64,000 bases of DNA from Pyrocephalus nanus (lineage: Eukaryota > Chordata > Aves > Passeriformes > Tyrannidae): NCBI GenBank assembly GCA_038380795.1, contig CM076266.1:32128145-32192144 (forward strand), in the 5' to 3' direction. The notes beneath the pieces were generated by a model. The model had not been told where the DNA came from. It made no database searches and was given only the letters and a program-made list of their open reading frames with translations. The translations under genes and the position numbers were made by a program. Numbering within the stretch: the stretch's first letter is position 1; every line of letters begins with the position of its first letter. Positions 28,601 to 39,326 of the stretch are shown piece by piece.

Positions 28601-31600
28601 AAGGATGATTTTATTTTCCATGCAGTTTTTTGACCGTATAAAACTGTTTGGAATGCCCGCCAAACATCAACCTGACTTGATTTATCTACGTTATGTGCCA
28701 CTCTGGAAGGTTCATATCTTTACAGTCATTCAGCTCACTTGTCTAGTTCTGTTGTGGGTGATTAAAGCCTCTGCAGCTGCTGTTGTTTTCCCTATGATGG
28801 TAAGTTTTCTTTTTTACAAGTTAGTAATTTTACAAGAGTATCTGTATCATCCAGAATCTCTTTAAAAGATGTTTGTTGCTTTAAGAAAGAAAGGAGTGGG
28901 AAAGAAACCAAAAACCCCTTTGAAAGGCAAAGATTTTTCATTTCCTGAAAATAAGCAGTTCAATTGTGAATAGCTATTGAAAGTGGAAATTATTTAACTT
29001 TGTGGTAAGATAAAACTAGTGGTAAGAAAAAGGGCTTCAGTTACAGATTGAGTGTACTGAAAGTGTGTGTGAATTTTTGTTCATTTAAATAGTTAAATAT
29101 AAATTATTTCATTTATGGTTCCCTTAAGGTTCTAGCTTTAGTGTTCATTCGCAAGCTCATGGATTTATGTTTCACCAAAAGAGAGCTTAGTTGGCTTGAT
29201 GATCTTATGCCAGAAAGTAAAAAGAAGAAAGAAGATGACAAAAAGATAAAAGAGAAAGAAGTAAGTGTGAAACAATCAAACTAAGCATGCTGTAAATTGC
29301 TAGGAAATAATAAGATGAAAAATAATTTTGTGACCTGAGCATATGACCTTGTATACCAAATATATATTTTGAAATTCTTTACTAATGAGATTTAATTCTA
29401 CAGTAACTGTTGCTGACAGTTAAGGAATTAAGTCACTGTTTCAATTATGCTATTATGGACTATGATTCTTATTTGTGATTAAAATTACCTAGCAAAATGG
29501 AAAGAAGCAGCAGTTAGCACAAAAAATGTTGAGGTTTTTTGTCTTTCATCAAATTAGAAGGAGAGAAAATGAATAGAGAGAGAAAAAGGAAGGAGAGACT
29601 GAAGTGGTGGAGTAGGGTTCTTATCCTGGTTAAATGAATCACAAAACTGTTCACAGTATCAGGGATATGTTGCTCATGTGTGTTTGCAGAGTTGTCATTT
29701 AAGGCAACTGCTAGTTACCAGTAGTATAGTAATATAGCTTGTATAACTTCTCCATAGAAGTCCAGCCTTGCTGTGCATCACCTAGTTGAATTCCTTACAA
29801 AGCTTGTAACACCCTCCTTCCCCATTCTCCCATCTCCCCTTCTTGAATAAAACACTTCTAAGAGAAAAGGTCATAAGTTTTATCTCCTGCGTGCAACTCC
29901 AGCACCTACAGGGAAATTCCCCTCATCCCTATGGAATAACTGTCAGCACAAGATACTTTGGTTTCTGCTGCATGACTACTTTTACAAACTTCTTACTTGG
30001 AATTTACAGGAAGCAGAGAGAATGCTTTCAGACAATGACAGTGTACACCTTGCATACGGAGAAGCAAGTTTGAATTTTCCCGTAAAAACCCTGAAATACA
30101 GGTATAATAAAATGTTGGTCTTTTAAAAGTTTTTATATCACATGGTGTAATTTGCTTTATATTAAGTTGGTGGTATATGGGTTGAATTAATTTTTTTTCT
30201 CCCAAGTTTGTAACTAAGCCATGATTAGGAATTATGAAGATATATCTCATGATGCTACAATAGTATTTTTATGTTGCATTGTTCTTTAAAACTGCATCTT
30301 AATTAAAATTTACATGACCATCTTGAACAGATCAGATGACTCAATTTCGACCAGCTGTACTTAAGGTGAAGAAGCATCCTTGGTCAGTTTTTGTGGAATA
30401 TTTGTGTGCTACTGTGCATGAAATACTGAGCATTAAGCAACTAATAGCATCAGTTGAGCCATGTGTTTACCAGCCACTTGGATTTTTCCAATGAAGTTCA
30501 AGTGTGTAATTCTTTGGTTTACTTTAGTGAGGGCTAAAGTCAGTAACTTCTGTGGTGCAAAAACCCCTTTACAGGCACTCATTTTTACTTTAGTAAAAGG
30601 TCATTTTCTGCAAGTAAATGTGAGGGCAGGTTCCCTTCCAGAAAAGGGAGTGCTGGAATTTCACTGATGGAAATTCCTTCAGCTTTGGAAGGCATTTTGT
30701 CTCAGTATGTCTCTCCATTGCTGGGGCTTGTATTTAACTGAGTTGTCAAGTATTCTTCAACTAACTGTTCTGACACACTCTGAAGATATGACAGATAAGT
30801 AGCTTACCGGTTCTCTTTTCCTCTCTGAGGATTCCTAGGTTAAAAATTTGCCTTCCTATGAATCTAGGGTAGTATCGAGTCTGCCTTGATGTGAATTGGG
30901 AACAGGCAGAAATTATTGCTGATGAGTACTACTTGGAGAGCAGGCTTAATCAGACTTTAGCAATTCAAATGAAAATACTAAATGCTAAAGCTTTTTTTAA
31001 AAAAAAAAAACAAAACAAAAAAAAAAACAATTGAGTTGCTAATTGCTCTCACGGTAGATCTATGATTTCATCAACTGTGTGCATGTATTTACTGTGTACT
31101 CTGCTGCCTTGTATTGTATGGGGATTCCTGAGGAAAAACGGCTTTGAAAGATTTCTCTTCCATTTGAAAAACTCTTACAGATAACCTGAGGTAGACTGTG
31201 AAGCTTAAGTATGGAACAGAACAGAAAACATACCTACAGGCAACACCTAAGTCCACTGTACATGTAAATGTGTGGAGGACAAAAGTGGAAATAGATTTTA
31301 AAAACTTACCATCTCTGAGGGTAAACTTGTCTTCTACAGAACTTGGGAGGGGAGTGGTCTGGCAAAAGAACCTTGAAAAATGTCTAGTAAGACTTTTAGT
31401 AGTTTTAAATCTACTAGATACGGAGATAAAACTAGATACGGAGATACTAGTTTTGAAATTTTATTAACATTTTCTCTTTTGCCCTTGATCATTTCCTGGA
31501 AGCCAGTGAAAGTAACTGGTTTATGAAAGCCTTAGCAGTGAGATTAAGTTCATAGTTTCTGAGCATATGAGTTATCTCTCAGATACTCTCAATGTCTTAG

Positions 31601-34600
31601 TGGTATCTATGTGAAAAACTTTCAAGATGCTGTGTGACTACAGTAGTGCTAATGAGTTAAATTCTCAATTTTTTGTTGAAATACATTTTTGAGAGATGAA
31701 CTCAACTTGTGGCTGTGTAAATATTGAGAAAAGGCACAACTGATGTAAATGATGAGTGACAGTAAGTATAATACTGTTGCAAGGAACTGAATACTAACCA
31801 GAAAGTATGTTTGTTCTTTAGCATTGATCCCTCAGTTGTAAACATATCAGACGAAATGGCCAAAACTGCACAGTGGAAGGCTCTTTCCATGAGTACTGAG
31901 AATGCCAAAGTAACCAGAGCTAACCTGAGGTAGCTATAATTACTCACATGTTTTCTAACTATGGTCTTGTGTTTCGCAGCTGTACTTATATTTCTTGAAA
32001 TGTGTATAAAAAAAATGAGTACACGTGGTTTGTAAATCTGAGTTACTGACTTTTTAGTTTAGAGGAACTTGAATTCAAACCTAATTTTTCTTCATTATGA
32101 AGTTTATCAATTTCTATAAGGAATTATTTTATTAAGCGTATTGTTGTAAATAGTAATTTTAAAGTTACTCTTTATTTGAGTAATACAAGTGTTTACTGCT
32201 CTGATGGGCTTAGGGTTTCTAAATACTAGACTGTATATGAGCATGGGATTAGTTTGATCCTCAACATTACAGATTCCACTGGGAGTAAAGGTAAGTCCAG
32301 CACTATCATTGTTGCTTTATGCTGCCTAGGATCTGCTCCATGGTTCTGTGGGTGGGTTGCTTGATTAATTTTCCTCAACTCATTTTTAATACTATAAAAA
32401 TTAAACCTGGCTCAAATACCACCTTCACTAAGCATAAGATATGTTTGAATGAGGTACTGGATAGATCAGGAGTCTCAGTTCTGGGAACATACCCTGTGAG
32501 CTGACCTGCATCTTCTGTGCTGGTTAGGAAGGAGTCTTTTTCTTGGTGAGGTCCCCATCAGACAACCAACTCTGTGTGCCATGAATCATTCTGCTGTTCT
32601 GCCCTAGTTTCTTTCCTGTCTGGCCAAATCTATCAAGGGAAATAAAACATAACCTGAATATGTGGAATATCCTCAACTTCCTGAAAGACTTATATTTTAT
32701 AGGGACTGGTATCTGTGGACTGTTCCATCACAATGCAGCTATTGCTTAGTAGCTTTTATGTAGGAAAGAGGGGAGAATGGGCATGGTTGCCTTGGAACAC
32801 TAAGGTTATGCAGTCCTGCTCTCTGTGCATCCCTCTTGGCTGATCCCTTTCAGCCAATTCTGTCAAAGGAAGGCATGTTTCAGAGATGAGAAATTGTCAG
32901 ATTTTGTATAAAATTATGTCTCAGTGGAGAAGTTTGTAGTGAGAAGGGAGTGTTCATACACAACTGTCCAAGCTGCCTCAGGTACCGTTGAGCTTGCATC
33001 ATGGAAACAGTAGAAGTGAGTGGTCACTTAGCACTTGTGTACCATCTGACTATTCAGCACGTGTGTTACTCCAAATTAGGAATGGAAATACGGCTTTGTT
33101 TTGGCCAGACAGCAGGTCAGCCAAGGGTGAAGAGGAAAAGCTGAAGAGACTCGTGAGTGTAGGCACCATTTCGAGTGAACCTCTAGCCTATATTTGTTTC
33201 AGCGCTTTTAAAATGTTTAATTTCATGTTTAATTGAAACATTTTTAAAACTGGAGTACCACATGAGCAAGACTGTCAGGAAGACAAATAATAGAGGCATT
33301 AGATAGATAACAGAGCAAATCTGTCAGTCTGCCCTCTTCTTTTAATTGTTTTCTTTCATGCTGAATTCTCAGAAATCTGTTACAGAATTTGTGGATGCTT
33401 CCAACTCCCATCTTGTGCTTTCCTGTTTCCTGAGTATGTTAATTTAGTATAGAATTATATGCAGCACTAGCAAATCAGTCTTCTGACAAGTTTGCAATGT
33501 ATTTTAATTACTAAGGTTGAATTCATTATTCCATCTATTTGTTATTTTTTGCTATTAGACATTTCCCTTTTATTCCATAACATGCCCTTCTTCAGCTTAA
33601 TACAGTAAAAATTCGGTCTTGGTAGAAAACTTGCTAAAACTATAAATTGAAAATAAAAAACCACTGGTGCCAGAAATAAGCTCTTTCAAGAGGCAATACT
33701 ACATTAATCTAGAAAATGTTAGAAGGCAGGACTTTCTTGAGCCTTAACTCAGTTGGTTGCTGTTTTGAGATATTTGCTACACTTTTTTGCTTGGTGGGTG
33801 CTATCAACATTTAGAGATGTCACCACTGCTCAGTCCAAAGTAATAAACAGTAAATTATTCATCTCTGTTCTGTTAAGGTTTTTCTGTGTGACAGTCTTCA
33901 TTTTGTGGTATGGACAGACATTTAGGGCTGTGGTAAAAATGGTTCTGTAGGCAATGCTATTTTCAGATTTATCAGTTTCAAATACTAATGCAAGCATGTC
34001 TCTTATAATTCCAGAGTACATGTTGCGTGGGTTGGCATTATTTATTAAAAATCATATATTTTTACAAAATACATTTCTTAATTTTTCTTTGTGTTTCCTG
34101 TACTGATCCAGATTGCTTTTTCTTTCTCCCTCAACCATCTGTCATAGTTTACAGACTCTGTGGAGTCTGCACACATTTGTATTTTCCAAGGAGTCCCAGA
34201 ATTTTTCTCTTTGTATGAATTTTTAATACATTTTTTTCCTTAGAGAGCAACTCTACAAGTGTGTCATCTCTTCTAAAACTCATGCCTAGAGAATCCTTAC
34301 GCTCTTCCATTTTATTTTCTACTGTCCTGCCTTTACTTCGGGACATTCCTTTTTGTCCTTGGGTAAGGCGCTGTTCAGTGGGTTGTGTCCCTAAGAGTGT
34401 TAGTTGTTCAGGTGCCAGACAACCACTTGTCGTTAGTGTCTTGTACTTCACTTGAATGGACATTTATGCAGGTTTGCAACTGTCCTCTACCGTTGTTGCA
34501 AGTGTGGTTCTCCCTTTTGAAAAGACGGAAATATTTTCCTAGTCTTGTATTATGAATAAAATTGTTTCCCTGCCCAGTAATAAAGAAGTGTTAGTAGTAT

Positions 34601-35013
34601 TGCTTGTTAAGTAATTTTGAATAACAGTTTTGCAGGTTGCTGTGTTGTTGGTTTTTTCCTTTTTAAAGATGTTTTGCAAAACAGTTTCAAATCAATAATA
34701 GGATCAATTATCAAAAATAGTAGGATTGGGAATGGTATTTATGGATGAGAAATTGGCATTTTCTCTCTTTAGGCTTGTAGTGTTCTTATGAATAGTATTT
34801 AACAATTACTAAAATTTAATAGAATTGCATCATAAAAGTGTCTGTAGTTAAATACTATCAGTCTTCTTTGCAAAGTATAAAATGTTTGAAAGTGAACTAA
34901 ACCTTACATTTTCCTCTTTGTTTTCAAACAGCCCTGAAAAACCAGAAGGTGTGAAAATAGAAGTGGAAAAATCACATGTTGTGAAATATGTGGATGCTGA
35001 AACATCTTTATAG
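1250..35013 (+). CDS. SLC4A7: SLC4A7 (NBCn1), 3' 20 coding exons, spliced; 5' end outside window
   Basis: Electroneutral Na+/HCO3- cotransporter of the plasma membrane that imports bicarbonate for intracellular pH control. Twenty exons, each listed separately, join in phase into about 997 codons with no stop until 35011-35013. In order they give cassette II, the second half of the cytosolic domain (motif GEVDFLERP), the membrane domain starting near [10 protein letters not shown], an extracellular loop with three N-glycosylation sequons and conserved cysteines, further membrane segments ([29 protein letters not shown]), a lysine-rich juxtamembrane tail, cassette III and the terminal PDZ ligand ETSL. 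Paralogues SLC4A8 and SLC4A10 are excluded by cassette II and by the C-terminus. The downstream neighbour is NEK10, as in the mammalian order. Gene identity rests on recalled family sequence and is very secure. Exon borders follow AG/GT plus phase. Confidence 0.97.
1619..6837 (+). other. SLC4A7 intron a1-a2 (GC-AG)
   Basis: A 5.2 kb intron. No coding exon was recognised inside. The part at 2770-3520 has the even, low-repeat texture often seen in conserved noncoding elements, but this cannot be tested here. Poly-T and poly-A runs lie at 2319-2332 and 3529-3541. Confidence 0.6.
6838..6956 (+). CDS. SLC4A7: SLC4A7 exon a2 (cytosolic linker)
   Basis: Encodes [13 protein letters not shown] and then [11 protein letters not shown], the linker between cassette II and the conserved core of the N-terminal domain. 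The acceptor is AATTTAG and the donor AAG-GTAAGT. It continues phase 1 from exon a1 and ends at a codon boundary. Confidence 0.95.
8368..8525 (+). CDS. SLC4A7: SLC4A7 exon a3 (cytosolic domain)
   Basis: Encodes [33 protein letters not shown] and LTEVPVPTR, a highly conserved part of the SLC4 N-terminal cytosolic domain. The acceptor is TGAATAG and the donor CG-GTAAAT, splitting an arginine codon. Confidence 0.97.
9000..9066 (+). repeat. CR1 LINE 3' end fragment (sense)
   Basis: TTGGACTTGATGATCTCAGA followed by GGTCCTTTCCAACCC and a degraded ATTCTATG tail is the standard 3' terminus of avian CR1. Only about 67 bp remain. Confidence 0.88.
10152..10239 (+). CDS. SLC4A7: SLC4A7 exon a4 (cytosolic domain)
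   Basis: Encodes [19 protein letters not shown] and then [10 protein letters not shown], the classic SLC4 cytosolic-domain block. The acceptor is CTCAACAG and the donor GAT-GTGAGT. It completes the split Arg codon from exon a3. Confidence 0.97.
11511..11591. repeat. Cluster of three adjacent palindromes
   Basis: TAGCATA (11511-11517) pairs with TATGCTA (11524-11530). A short CAGCA/TGCTG stem follows. Then a near-perfect hairpin spans 11546-11591: outer arms CTGCCCTACAGC and GCTGTAGGGCAG, inner arms ACTGTACCAC and GTGGTACAGT with a single-base loop. It lies in the intron before exon a5 and carries no recognised family name. Confidence 0.8.
11901..12047 (+). CDS. SLC4A7: SLC4A7 exon a5 (end of cytosolic domain)
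   Basis: Forty-nine codons with [34 protein letters not shown] and [12 protein letters not shown]. The acceptor is CTTCTTGTAG and the donor CAG-GTAAAA. An antisense CR1 fragment starts only about 40 bp past the donor. Confidence 0.97.
12048..13377 (+). other. SLC4A7 intron a5-a6
   Basis: Contains the antisense CR1 fragment at 12089-12242 and a poly-A run at 12303-12319. The rest (12320-13350) shows no gene or recognised repeat. Confidence 0.6.
12089..12242 (-). repeat. CR1 LINE fragment (antisense)
   Basis: GGGCCAAAACTGAACACAGG, CTAGTCCTGCTGGTCACACT and GGCCACCTGGGCACACTGCT are typical of the reverse complement of the CR1 reverse-transcriptase to 3' region. The fragment lies just after the exon a5 donor. 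Confidence 0.88.
13378..13481 (+). CDS. SLC4A7: SLC4A7 exon a6 (linker before membrane domain)
   Basis: Encodes [19 protein letters not shown] and then [12 protein letters not shown], the variable linker before TM1. A long polypyrimidine tract precedes acceptor TGTAG. The donor is AG-GTGTGT. Confidence 0.96.
14981..15155 (+). CDS. SLC4A7: SLC4A7 exon a7 (first membrane segment)
   Basis: Encodes [20 protein letters not shown], then [19 protein letters not shown] and [18 protein letters not shown], covering TM1 and the following turn of the SLC4 fold. The acceptor is CTATTTAG and the donor ATA-GTGAGT. Confidence 0.97.
15156..17519 (+). other. SLC4A7 intron a7-a8
   Basis: AT-rich with no recognised exon or repeat family. 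A short AT microsatellite lies at 17170-17182. Open frames on the reverse strand here are short and show no protein family resemblance. Confidence 0.6.
17520..17653 (+). CDS. SLC4A7: SLC4A7 exon a8 (TM2-TM3)
   Basis: Encodes [20 protein letters not shown], then [19 protein letters not shown], the invariant SLC4 substrate-site region, and LFKFCR. The acceptor is CCCAAACAG and the donor AG-GTAAGT. Confidence 0.98.
18211..18456 (+). CDS. SLC4A7: SLC4A7 exon a9 (TM4-TM5)
   Basis: Encodes [38 protein letters not shown] and [19 protein letters not shown], membrane segments leading into the large extracellular loop. The acceptor is TTCACACAG and the donor TC-GTAAGT. Confidence 0.98.
18457..21635 (+). 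other. SLC4A7 intron a9-a10
   Basis: No exon recognised. The part near 19020-19770 is somewhat richer in C and G than its surroundings and could be an old repeat, but no family was identified. T-rich simple runs lie near 20398-20421 and 20477-20487. Confidence 0.5.
21636..21741 (+). CDS. SLC4A7: SLC4A7 exon a10 (large extracellular loop)
   Basis: Encodes [17 protein letters not shown] and then AWSNLTVS. It has three N-glycosylation sequons (NET, NKS, NLT) and the paired cysteines of extracellular loop 3. The acceptor is CCCTTCAG and the donor TCT-GTGAGT. The middle is less conserved than other exons, as is usual for this loop. Confidence 0.96.
21762..21780. repeat. (AT)n microsatellite
   Basis: Uninterrupted alternating T and A directly downstream of the exon a10 donor. 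Confidence 0.9.
23652..23813 (+). CDS. SLC4A7: SLC4A7 exon a11 (loop 3 end, next TM)
   Basis: Encodes [20 protein letters not shown] with the second cysteine pair, then [20 protein letters not shown] and [12 protein letters not shown]. The acceptor is CTTTGCAG and the donor AAG-GTAATT. Fifty-four codons. Confidence 0.97.
24740..24853 (+). CDS. SLC4A7: SLC4A7 exon a12 (membrane domain)
   Basis: Encodes [19 protein letters not shown] and then [15 protein letters not shown], the SLC4 family SDFAVFLTI block. The acceptor is CTTTATAG and the donor GAA-GTAAGA. Confidence 0.97.
25278..25439 (+). CDS. SLC4A7: SLC4A7 exon a13 (membrane domain)
   Basis: Encodes [20 protein letters not shown], then [20 protein letters not shown], the most conserved SLC4 signature. 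The acceptor is TTTTTTACAG and the donor AAG-GTAAAA. Confidence 0.98.
25699..25950 (+). CDS. SLC4A7: SLC4A7 exon a14 (membrane domain)
   Basis: Eighty-four codons with [40 protein letters not shown] and [20 protein letters not shown]. The acceptor is TTTTACAG and the donor AAG-GTAAAA. Confidence 0.98.
25951..28138 (+). other. SLC4A7 intron a14-a15
   Basis: About 2.2 kb of AT-rich sequence. A short CA repeat lies near 27343-27353. No exon or interspersed repeat was recognised. Confidence 0.6.
28139..28207 (+). CDS. SLC4A7: SLC4A7 exon a15 (membrane domain)
   Basis: Twenty-three codons with [19 protein letters not shown] and then KGIQ, the conserved [14 protein letters not shown] motif. The acceptor is CTCCACAG and the donor CAG-GTAAAG. 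Confidence 0.98.
28626..28799 (+). CDS. SLC4A7: SLC4A7 exon a16 (membrane domain)
   Basis: Fifty-eight codons with [40 protein letters not shown] and [18 protein letters not shown]. The acceptor is CATGCAG and the donor ATG-GTAAGT. Confidence 0.98.
29129..29260 (+). CDS. SLC4A7: SLC4A7 exon a17 (last TM end, cytosolic tail)
   Basis: Encodes [20 protein letters not shown], then [16 protein letters not shown] and a Lys/Glu-rich stretch. LDDLMP is the conserved post-TM motif of the family. The acceptor is CCTTAAG and the donor GAA-GTAAGT. Confidence 0.97.
30010..30101 (+). CDS. SLC4A7: SLC4A7 exon a18 (cytosolic tail)
   Basis: Encodes [19 protein letters not shown] and then [10 protein letters not shown], the acidic tail of NBCn1. 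The acceptor is ATTTACAG and the donor AG-GTATAA. It can join in the same phase to either exon a19 or exon a20. Confidence 0.95.
30102..31821 (+). other. SLC4A7 intron a18-a19
   Basis: No exon recognised. A-rich simple sequence (runs of A with isolated C) occupies about 30991-31029. The remaining sequence is unique in appearance. Confidence 0.6.
31822..31929 (+). CDS. SLC4A7: SLC4A7 exon a19: optional 36-aa cassette III
   Basis: Encodes [20 protein letters not shown] and then [15 protein letters not shown], the alternative C-terminal cassette known from mammalian NBCn1 variants. At 108 nt, skipping it leaves the frame unchanged. The acceptor is GTTCTTTAG and the donor AG-GTAGCT. Confidence 0.95.
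31930..34931 (+). other. SLC4A7 intron a19-a20
   Basis: Three kilobases without a recognised exon. Short open frames on both strands show no family resemblance. No interspersed repeat was identified with confidence. Confidence 0.6.
34932..35013 (+). CDS. SLC4A7: SLC4A7 terminal coding exon a20
   Basis: Encodes [20 protein letters not shown] and then DAETSL with stop TAG at 35011-35013. The final four residues ETSL are the class I PDZ ligand of NBCn1, used for membrane anchoring to scaffold proteins. The acceptor is TTTTCAAACAG. The family allows both A/C-containing and shorter forms of this segment; this one is open and complete. Confidence 0.97.
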
Positions 35014-36165
35014 AATGGAACCAAGAGGAATTGTGTGTATTTGTGTGTGTATATATGTATCACTGTAGGATATTATACCATGGAAGTGTGATTTCCAATT
35101 TAAGGAGCAACATATATTTAATTCTACCATTGTTTAGGGCACTGTAGATATGCTTGCGTAACGCGAAGATCTTTCCAACAAGTAAGATGAGTGGTAATCA
35201 CACTTCAGCTATTTATTTTATTGGAAATTTTATTTTAATTTTTAAATAGGAAGACTGTAATGAATGCTTATTATTTTCAGTAATCAATATGTGCATAAAA
35301 GTTACATCAGCTTTTGCTGATGGTTACTGGTCCACATGGCTTAAATTGCAATACCTCTGTTTATAATGTGCGCTACAGAAGTTTGTTTTCCATGCAGGCA
35401 ATTAGTGCTTGTTTTTTGCAGGGTATACTTTTCTTTTGTGGTTTTGTAGAACAAATATTAATGTGCTGTTGACAAGAACTACTGTGGTTTATGTCTCCAC
35501 TCCATGCTAGTGTTTTCTGGAATCTCTCTCCCATTCTACAGAAGTGGTCTAGAGCCCTAAGTCAGATGGTTAGTTAAGCCTTAAGATATATCTGAATACC
35601 CTGGTTTCCTGCTTTCCCTCTCTCTTTTTCTTTCTTTTTCTTTTTTTTTCCCCCCAATTCTTTCATGATTTTTCATTATTGTCCAGTAGCAGTATGAGTG
35701 CAGTAGTTGTAGTTACAGCCCCAAGTCAGTGTTTGCCATTCAGGACACTCCATGTTTACACAATATAATTTGAATTTACAGGCAGCAATTTGGTCTCTAG
35801 GAAGTTATACATACTTACCACATCAGTACTCTTGAATTCTTTTCTTCTGGTGTTTACCTGCATTTTTTTTCTATCAACTTTCAGAATCTGATTTACTCAA
35901 CTCTAAGAATGAAATACTCTAAAAGTTTCATGTCTTCATCAGATATATTTCTTGGGTTTTAAATTTACTATGTATTTGATTAAATTAGCTCTAGTTTAAT
36001 TCTGGAATAGGTTTATGATCAGTATTATTTTATGGATTACTAATTGCTTGTGGTATTTGTGTGTACAGTTCTGATCCTCTCCATTGTAAAGGGCATATAT
36101 GATAGCACACCAACTTATTTTTAAACGTTTTATTTATTTTAATTAGTATAAATTTTATCATGTAC

Positions 36166-36184
36166 AATAAATTGAAGAAATAAA
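36166..36184 (+). promoter_or_regulatory. Proximal poly(A) signals of SLC4A7
   Basis: Two AATAAA hexamers at 36166-36171 and 36179-36184 are followed by a G/T-rich stretch near 36210-36222, the usual downstream element. The predicted cleavage lies near 36200. Confidence 0.6.
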
Positions 36185-39100
36185 TATTCATTTATTAAAG
36201 TAAATGGGATTTTTGGGGGGCTCCACTGATAAAGATAGTCAGTGTGCATTTATTATACTTAACGTTTTCAAGTTCTAGAGTTTAGCACTATAATATTTCA
36301 AATAATGAGAATTTTATATATGAATGAAAATCTTGATCATTACCTGCGCAGTTTTCATTGTTAATACTTTTTGCCTTATGCCTTAGTTGTTTGTTTGTTT
36401 TGTTGTTTTTTGTTTGGTTTTTTTGTGTTTTTTTTTGGTTTTTTTTTTTTTTTTTTTAATTATTATTATTATTATTTACTTTCCATCCCTTTACATTCTG
36501 TATTGCCACTAGCCCTTTCTGGATGTATTGCAATGGCTTTAATTTGAATCTGTGCTCATTTAAAATTAGAAGATGCTGTTTGCTTAATTTGGCTTTTGGC
36601 AAAATTGGGAGTTCTGTCATGGACCAATTGAGGTGGTCTAGCAAAAGGAGATGATTCTGGAGGAGGGCAGACTTTATCTGAAAATACCACTTCAGGTGGA
36701 ATTTTGGTGCGCTTCAGCCAAGTGTCACTGCAAGAGAAGGTAATTGTATATTACAAAAAAAAAGCAATCAGTGGGAATAAATAGAAACATTTAAAAATAG
36801 CATTTACATTACATGAACTGTTACTGTTCCCTTTAAATGTAATGTAATTATTTAACAGTTTTCTCTCTTTTTTTTTTTTTTTTTTTTTTTCATTTGACTG
36901 AATTCCAAGAAGACAGTTTAAAGAAAGGAAATCGTAGTGTACAGCAATATGAATAATGGTATCCAAACTGTCATAACAAAGGCTCAGGTCAGTGGCAAAG
37001 GAAGTGAGGTCTGCATTAGCAGTTTGACCAATACTGTGTAATGACCGGTGTTCTTAGATAATAGTGTAGCTTGTGCCTTAGTTTGAGTTTGTGCTCTTTT
37101 AGAAAATAACCCATGTTCTCCCTCCGATCAGACTGAGATACAGTGAAACTACAGCAGATGGTTTCCCAAAACTTTTTACATTATTGAAAAAAGTAAAAAG
37201 CACATATCTGCATGTTAGTTGTTGACTACTAAGTAGCTCTTGCTGAATCAAAGAGGGGAGATATTTTGAGCATTTTAGGTAGCATCATCCAGAACACATT
37301 ACTTCTGTTCTAGTCCTCCCAGTACTATTTTACACTTAATGTTCACAGTCCTGCAACAGTTTCCAAAGACACAAAAAAATTACTATAAGCCTCTTGAATA
37401 TCTAACTCTTTAATGCTGGAAATCAGGGTTTTGTGGTGCTGCATACCTTGTATCTGGCTTCTTCTTTGGGAGGGTAAAGTTTAGGTCAATATTACAAGAA
37501 GTGGATATATTTCTAGTAAAGTAGAAAGGAAACAAAACCAAAGGCCCACAAGTCTAATCACAGTATTTATTTATTTGTGTAAATATTTTAATCAGTGCCA
37601 GAAAGACCATAACTTGGCAAAACAGTTTACAGTAATCTCTCTTTAGTTCCAGTATTCCTGGGCAGTAGTTGTATGTTACACTTGCACTTTTCCCTCATAT
37701 AAACAGGAGAAGATCTGGTATTAAGTGCATAAATCCCTATTGATAATCCATGGTTAAGTGATTTGCTGTTCATTTTACACCTTCTCTGCTTTAAAATCAC
37801 ACATGGTATTAAAATAAAATGGCTGAGAAGGTAGTTTGTATTTAGATATGTTTTGCCTTAATGGATGCAAAAGAGCAGTGATAATTGCTGTGCATTGATT
37901 TTTTTTCATAGGGCTTAAGCCCTGTAAAAACTACAGCAATGTATTTCCATTCCAACAGTCAGAGGAAAATAAACAACCCTGCACTTTTTTTAGATGCCTT
38001 GGTTTCCTGGAATGGAGCTTAGTGCTACTGTGTACCTGGCTGCAGAGCCACCTCAGGAAGTCCCTCTTTTTTTCTTTTTTTTTTTCTCCCCCCTTTTTCT
38101 TTTCTCCTTTTTTTCTTTCCTTTTTTTTTCTAATTTATTTAAAAATATGAATGTTTACATGAAGTGTAGGTCTTAATTTTGACCACTCCATTTAAATTAT
38201 CATCTAAAATGTATCACTTAAAATGCAGTTGCATGTTTAAATTATATTCTAGACAACTCATTCTTACTGTTTTCGTATGTATTACAGTGACACGTTTCTC
38301 ATTCTGTTTACATATGCCCAAGTTAATGACAATTTCTTCCTAGATCAATTTTGCAGTTATAATATTTTTGCAGTTGTTCTGTGAAATGTTCCAAATTGCC
38401 AAGGTTGCCATCATAAAACCTTTTAGGGTAGAATTTGGTGCCCTAATGGTGTTTTTTTCCAACCAAGTATCTTGGCCATTTTTTCCACATTTAATGAAAC
38501 TTGTTCCATAAGTTATCATTTGCTTCATTCACTTTCATCTCTGTCTTTATATGGTAACTTCCTAAAGGCAGGTTCAACAGGCTGTAAAATATATCTGTAA
38601 CTAATAGTTGTCACATCACAGAGCCTGCACCATTCTGAAGGGTTTGTCTTGTACATATGTTCTGTAAATCATAAGGTAAATGGTTCATGACTTTCAGTTC
38701 ATAAATTTAGTCTGTCAGATGAACACCACAGCGAGCTTAGTTTTCTTTTTGCTTTCTTATGATTAGTAATGTTTTAATTACTCATCTAGGACAAAATTAT
38801 CAAGTACAGTACAAATGTGTGAAATATTTTCTTTATACAAACAGTAATTTATTTTATGGCAAATTTTAAGACTATAGAGGCACACAGCTTTGAGTCAGCA
38901 TAAATGTAGTGCTATAAATAAAGCAAATTGCTCAGTATGTTTAAGTCGATTTTATTTTATAATGTTTTTAGTGAAAACCTCTAGAACTTTGTAGTTGGCA
39001 TTGAAGTTAACCTAAAGACACTTTCATATTGAAATTAGTATCTGTTGACATTTATTTGGAATAATGAATAAGTTTGAAAATTGATACTTTTCTAAATTAT

Positions 39101-39320
39101 TTTATTGGAAAGACACATCATTTATAGTATTTTCTTTTCTATTGTTGCTGATGCTCCTGTGCAAAAGTGTCTTCCAGGTTCGGCTTCTGCGGCTGAACTG
39201 AGGTTTTGATTTTAATACTCTTTATTTGAAATGTGATTACATTCTGTACGGTTTGAATTTTTTACAAGTGCTTTTCTAATTACAGTGACATTTTCTTACT
39301 TTATAACCAAATCCAAAGCA

Positions 39321-39326
39321 AATAAA
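39321..39326 (+). promoter_or_regulatory. Distal poly(A) signal of SLC4A7
   Basis: AATAAA within CAAATAAAAACA. It lies about 4.3 kb after the stop and about 200 bp before the NEK10 CpG island. A further AATAAA at 39436-39441 is a weaker alternative. Confidence 0.5.
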
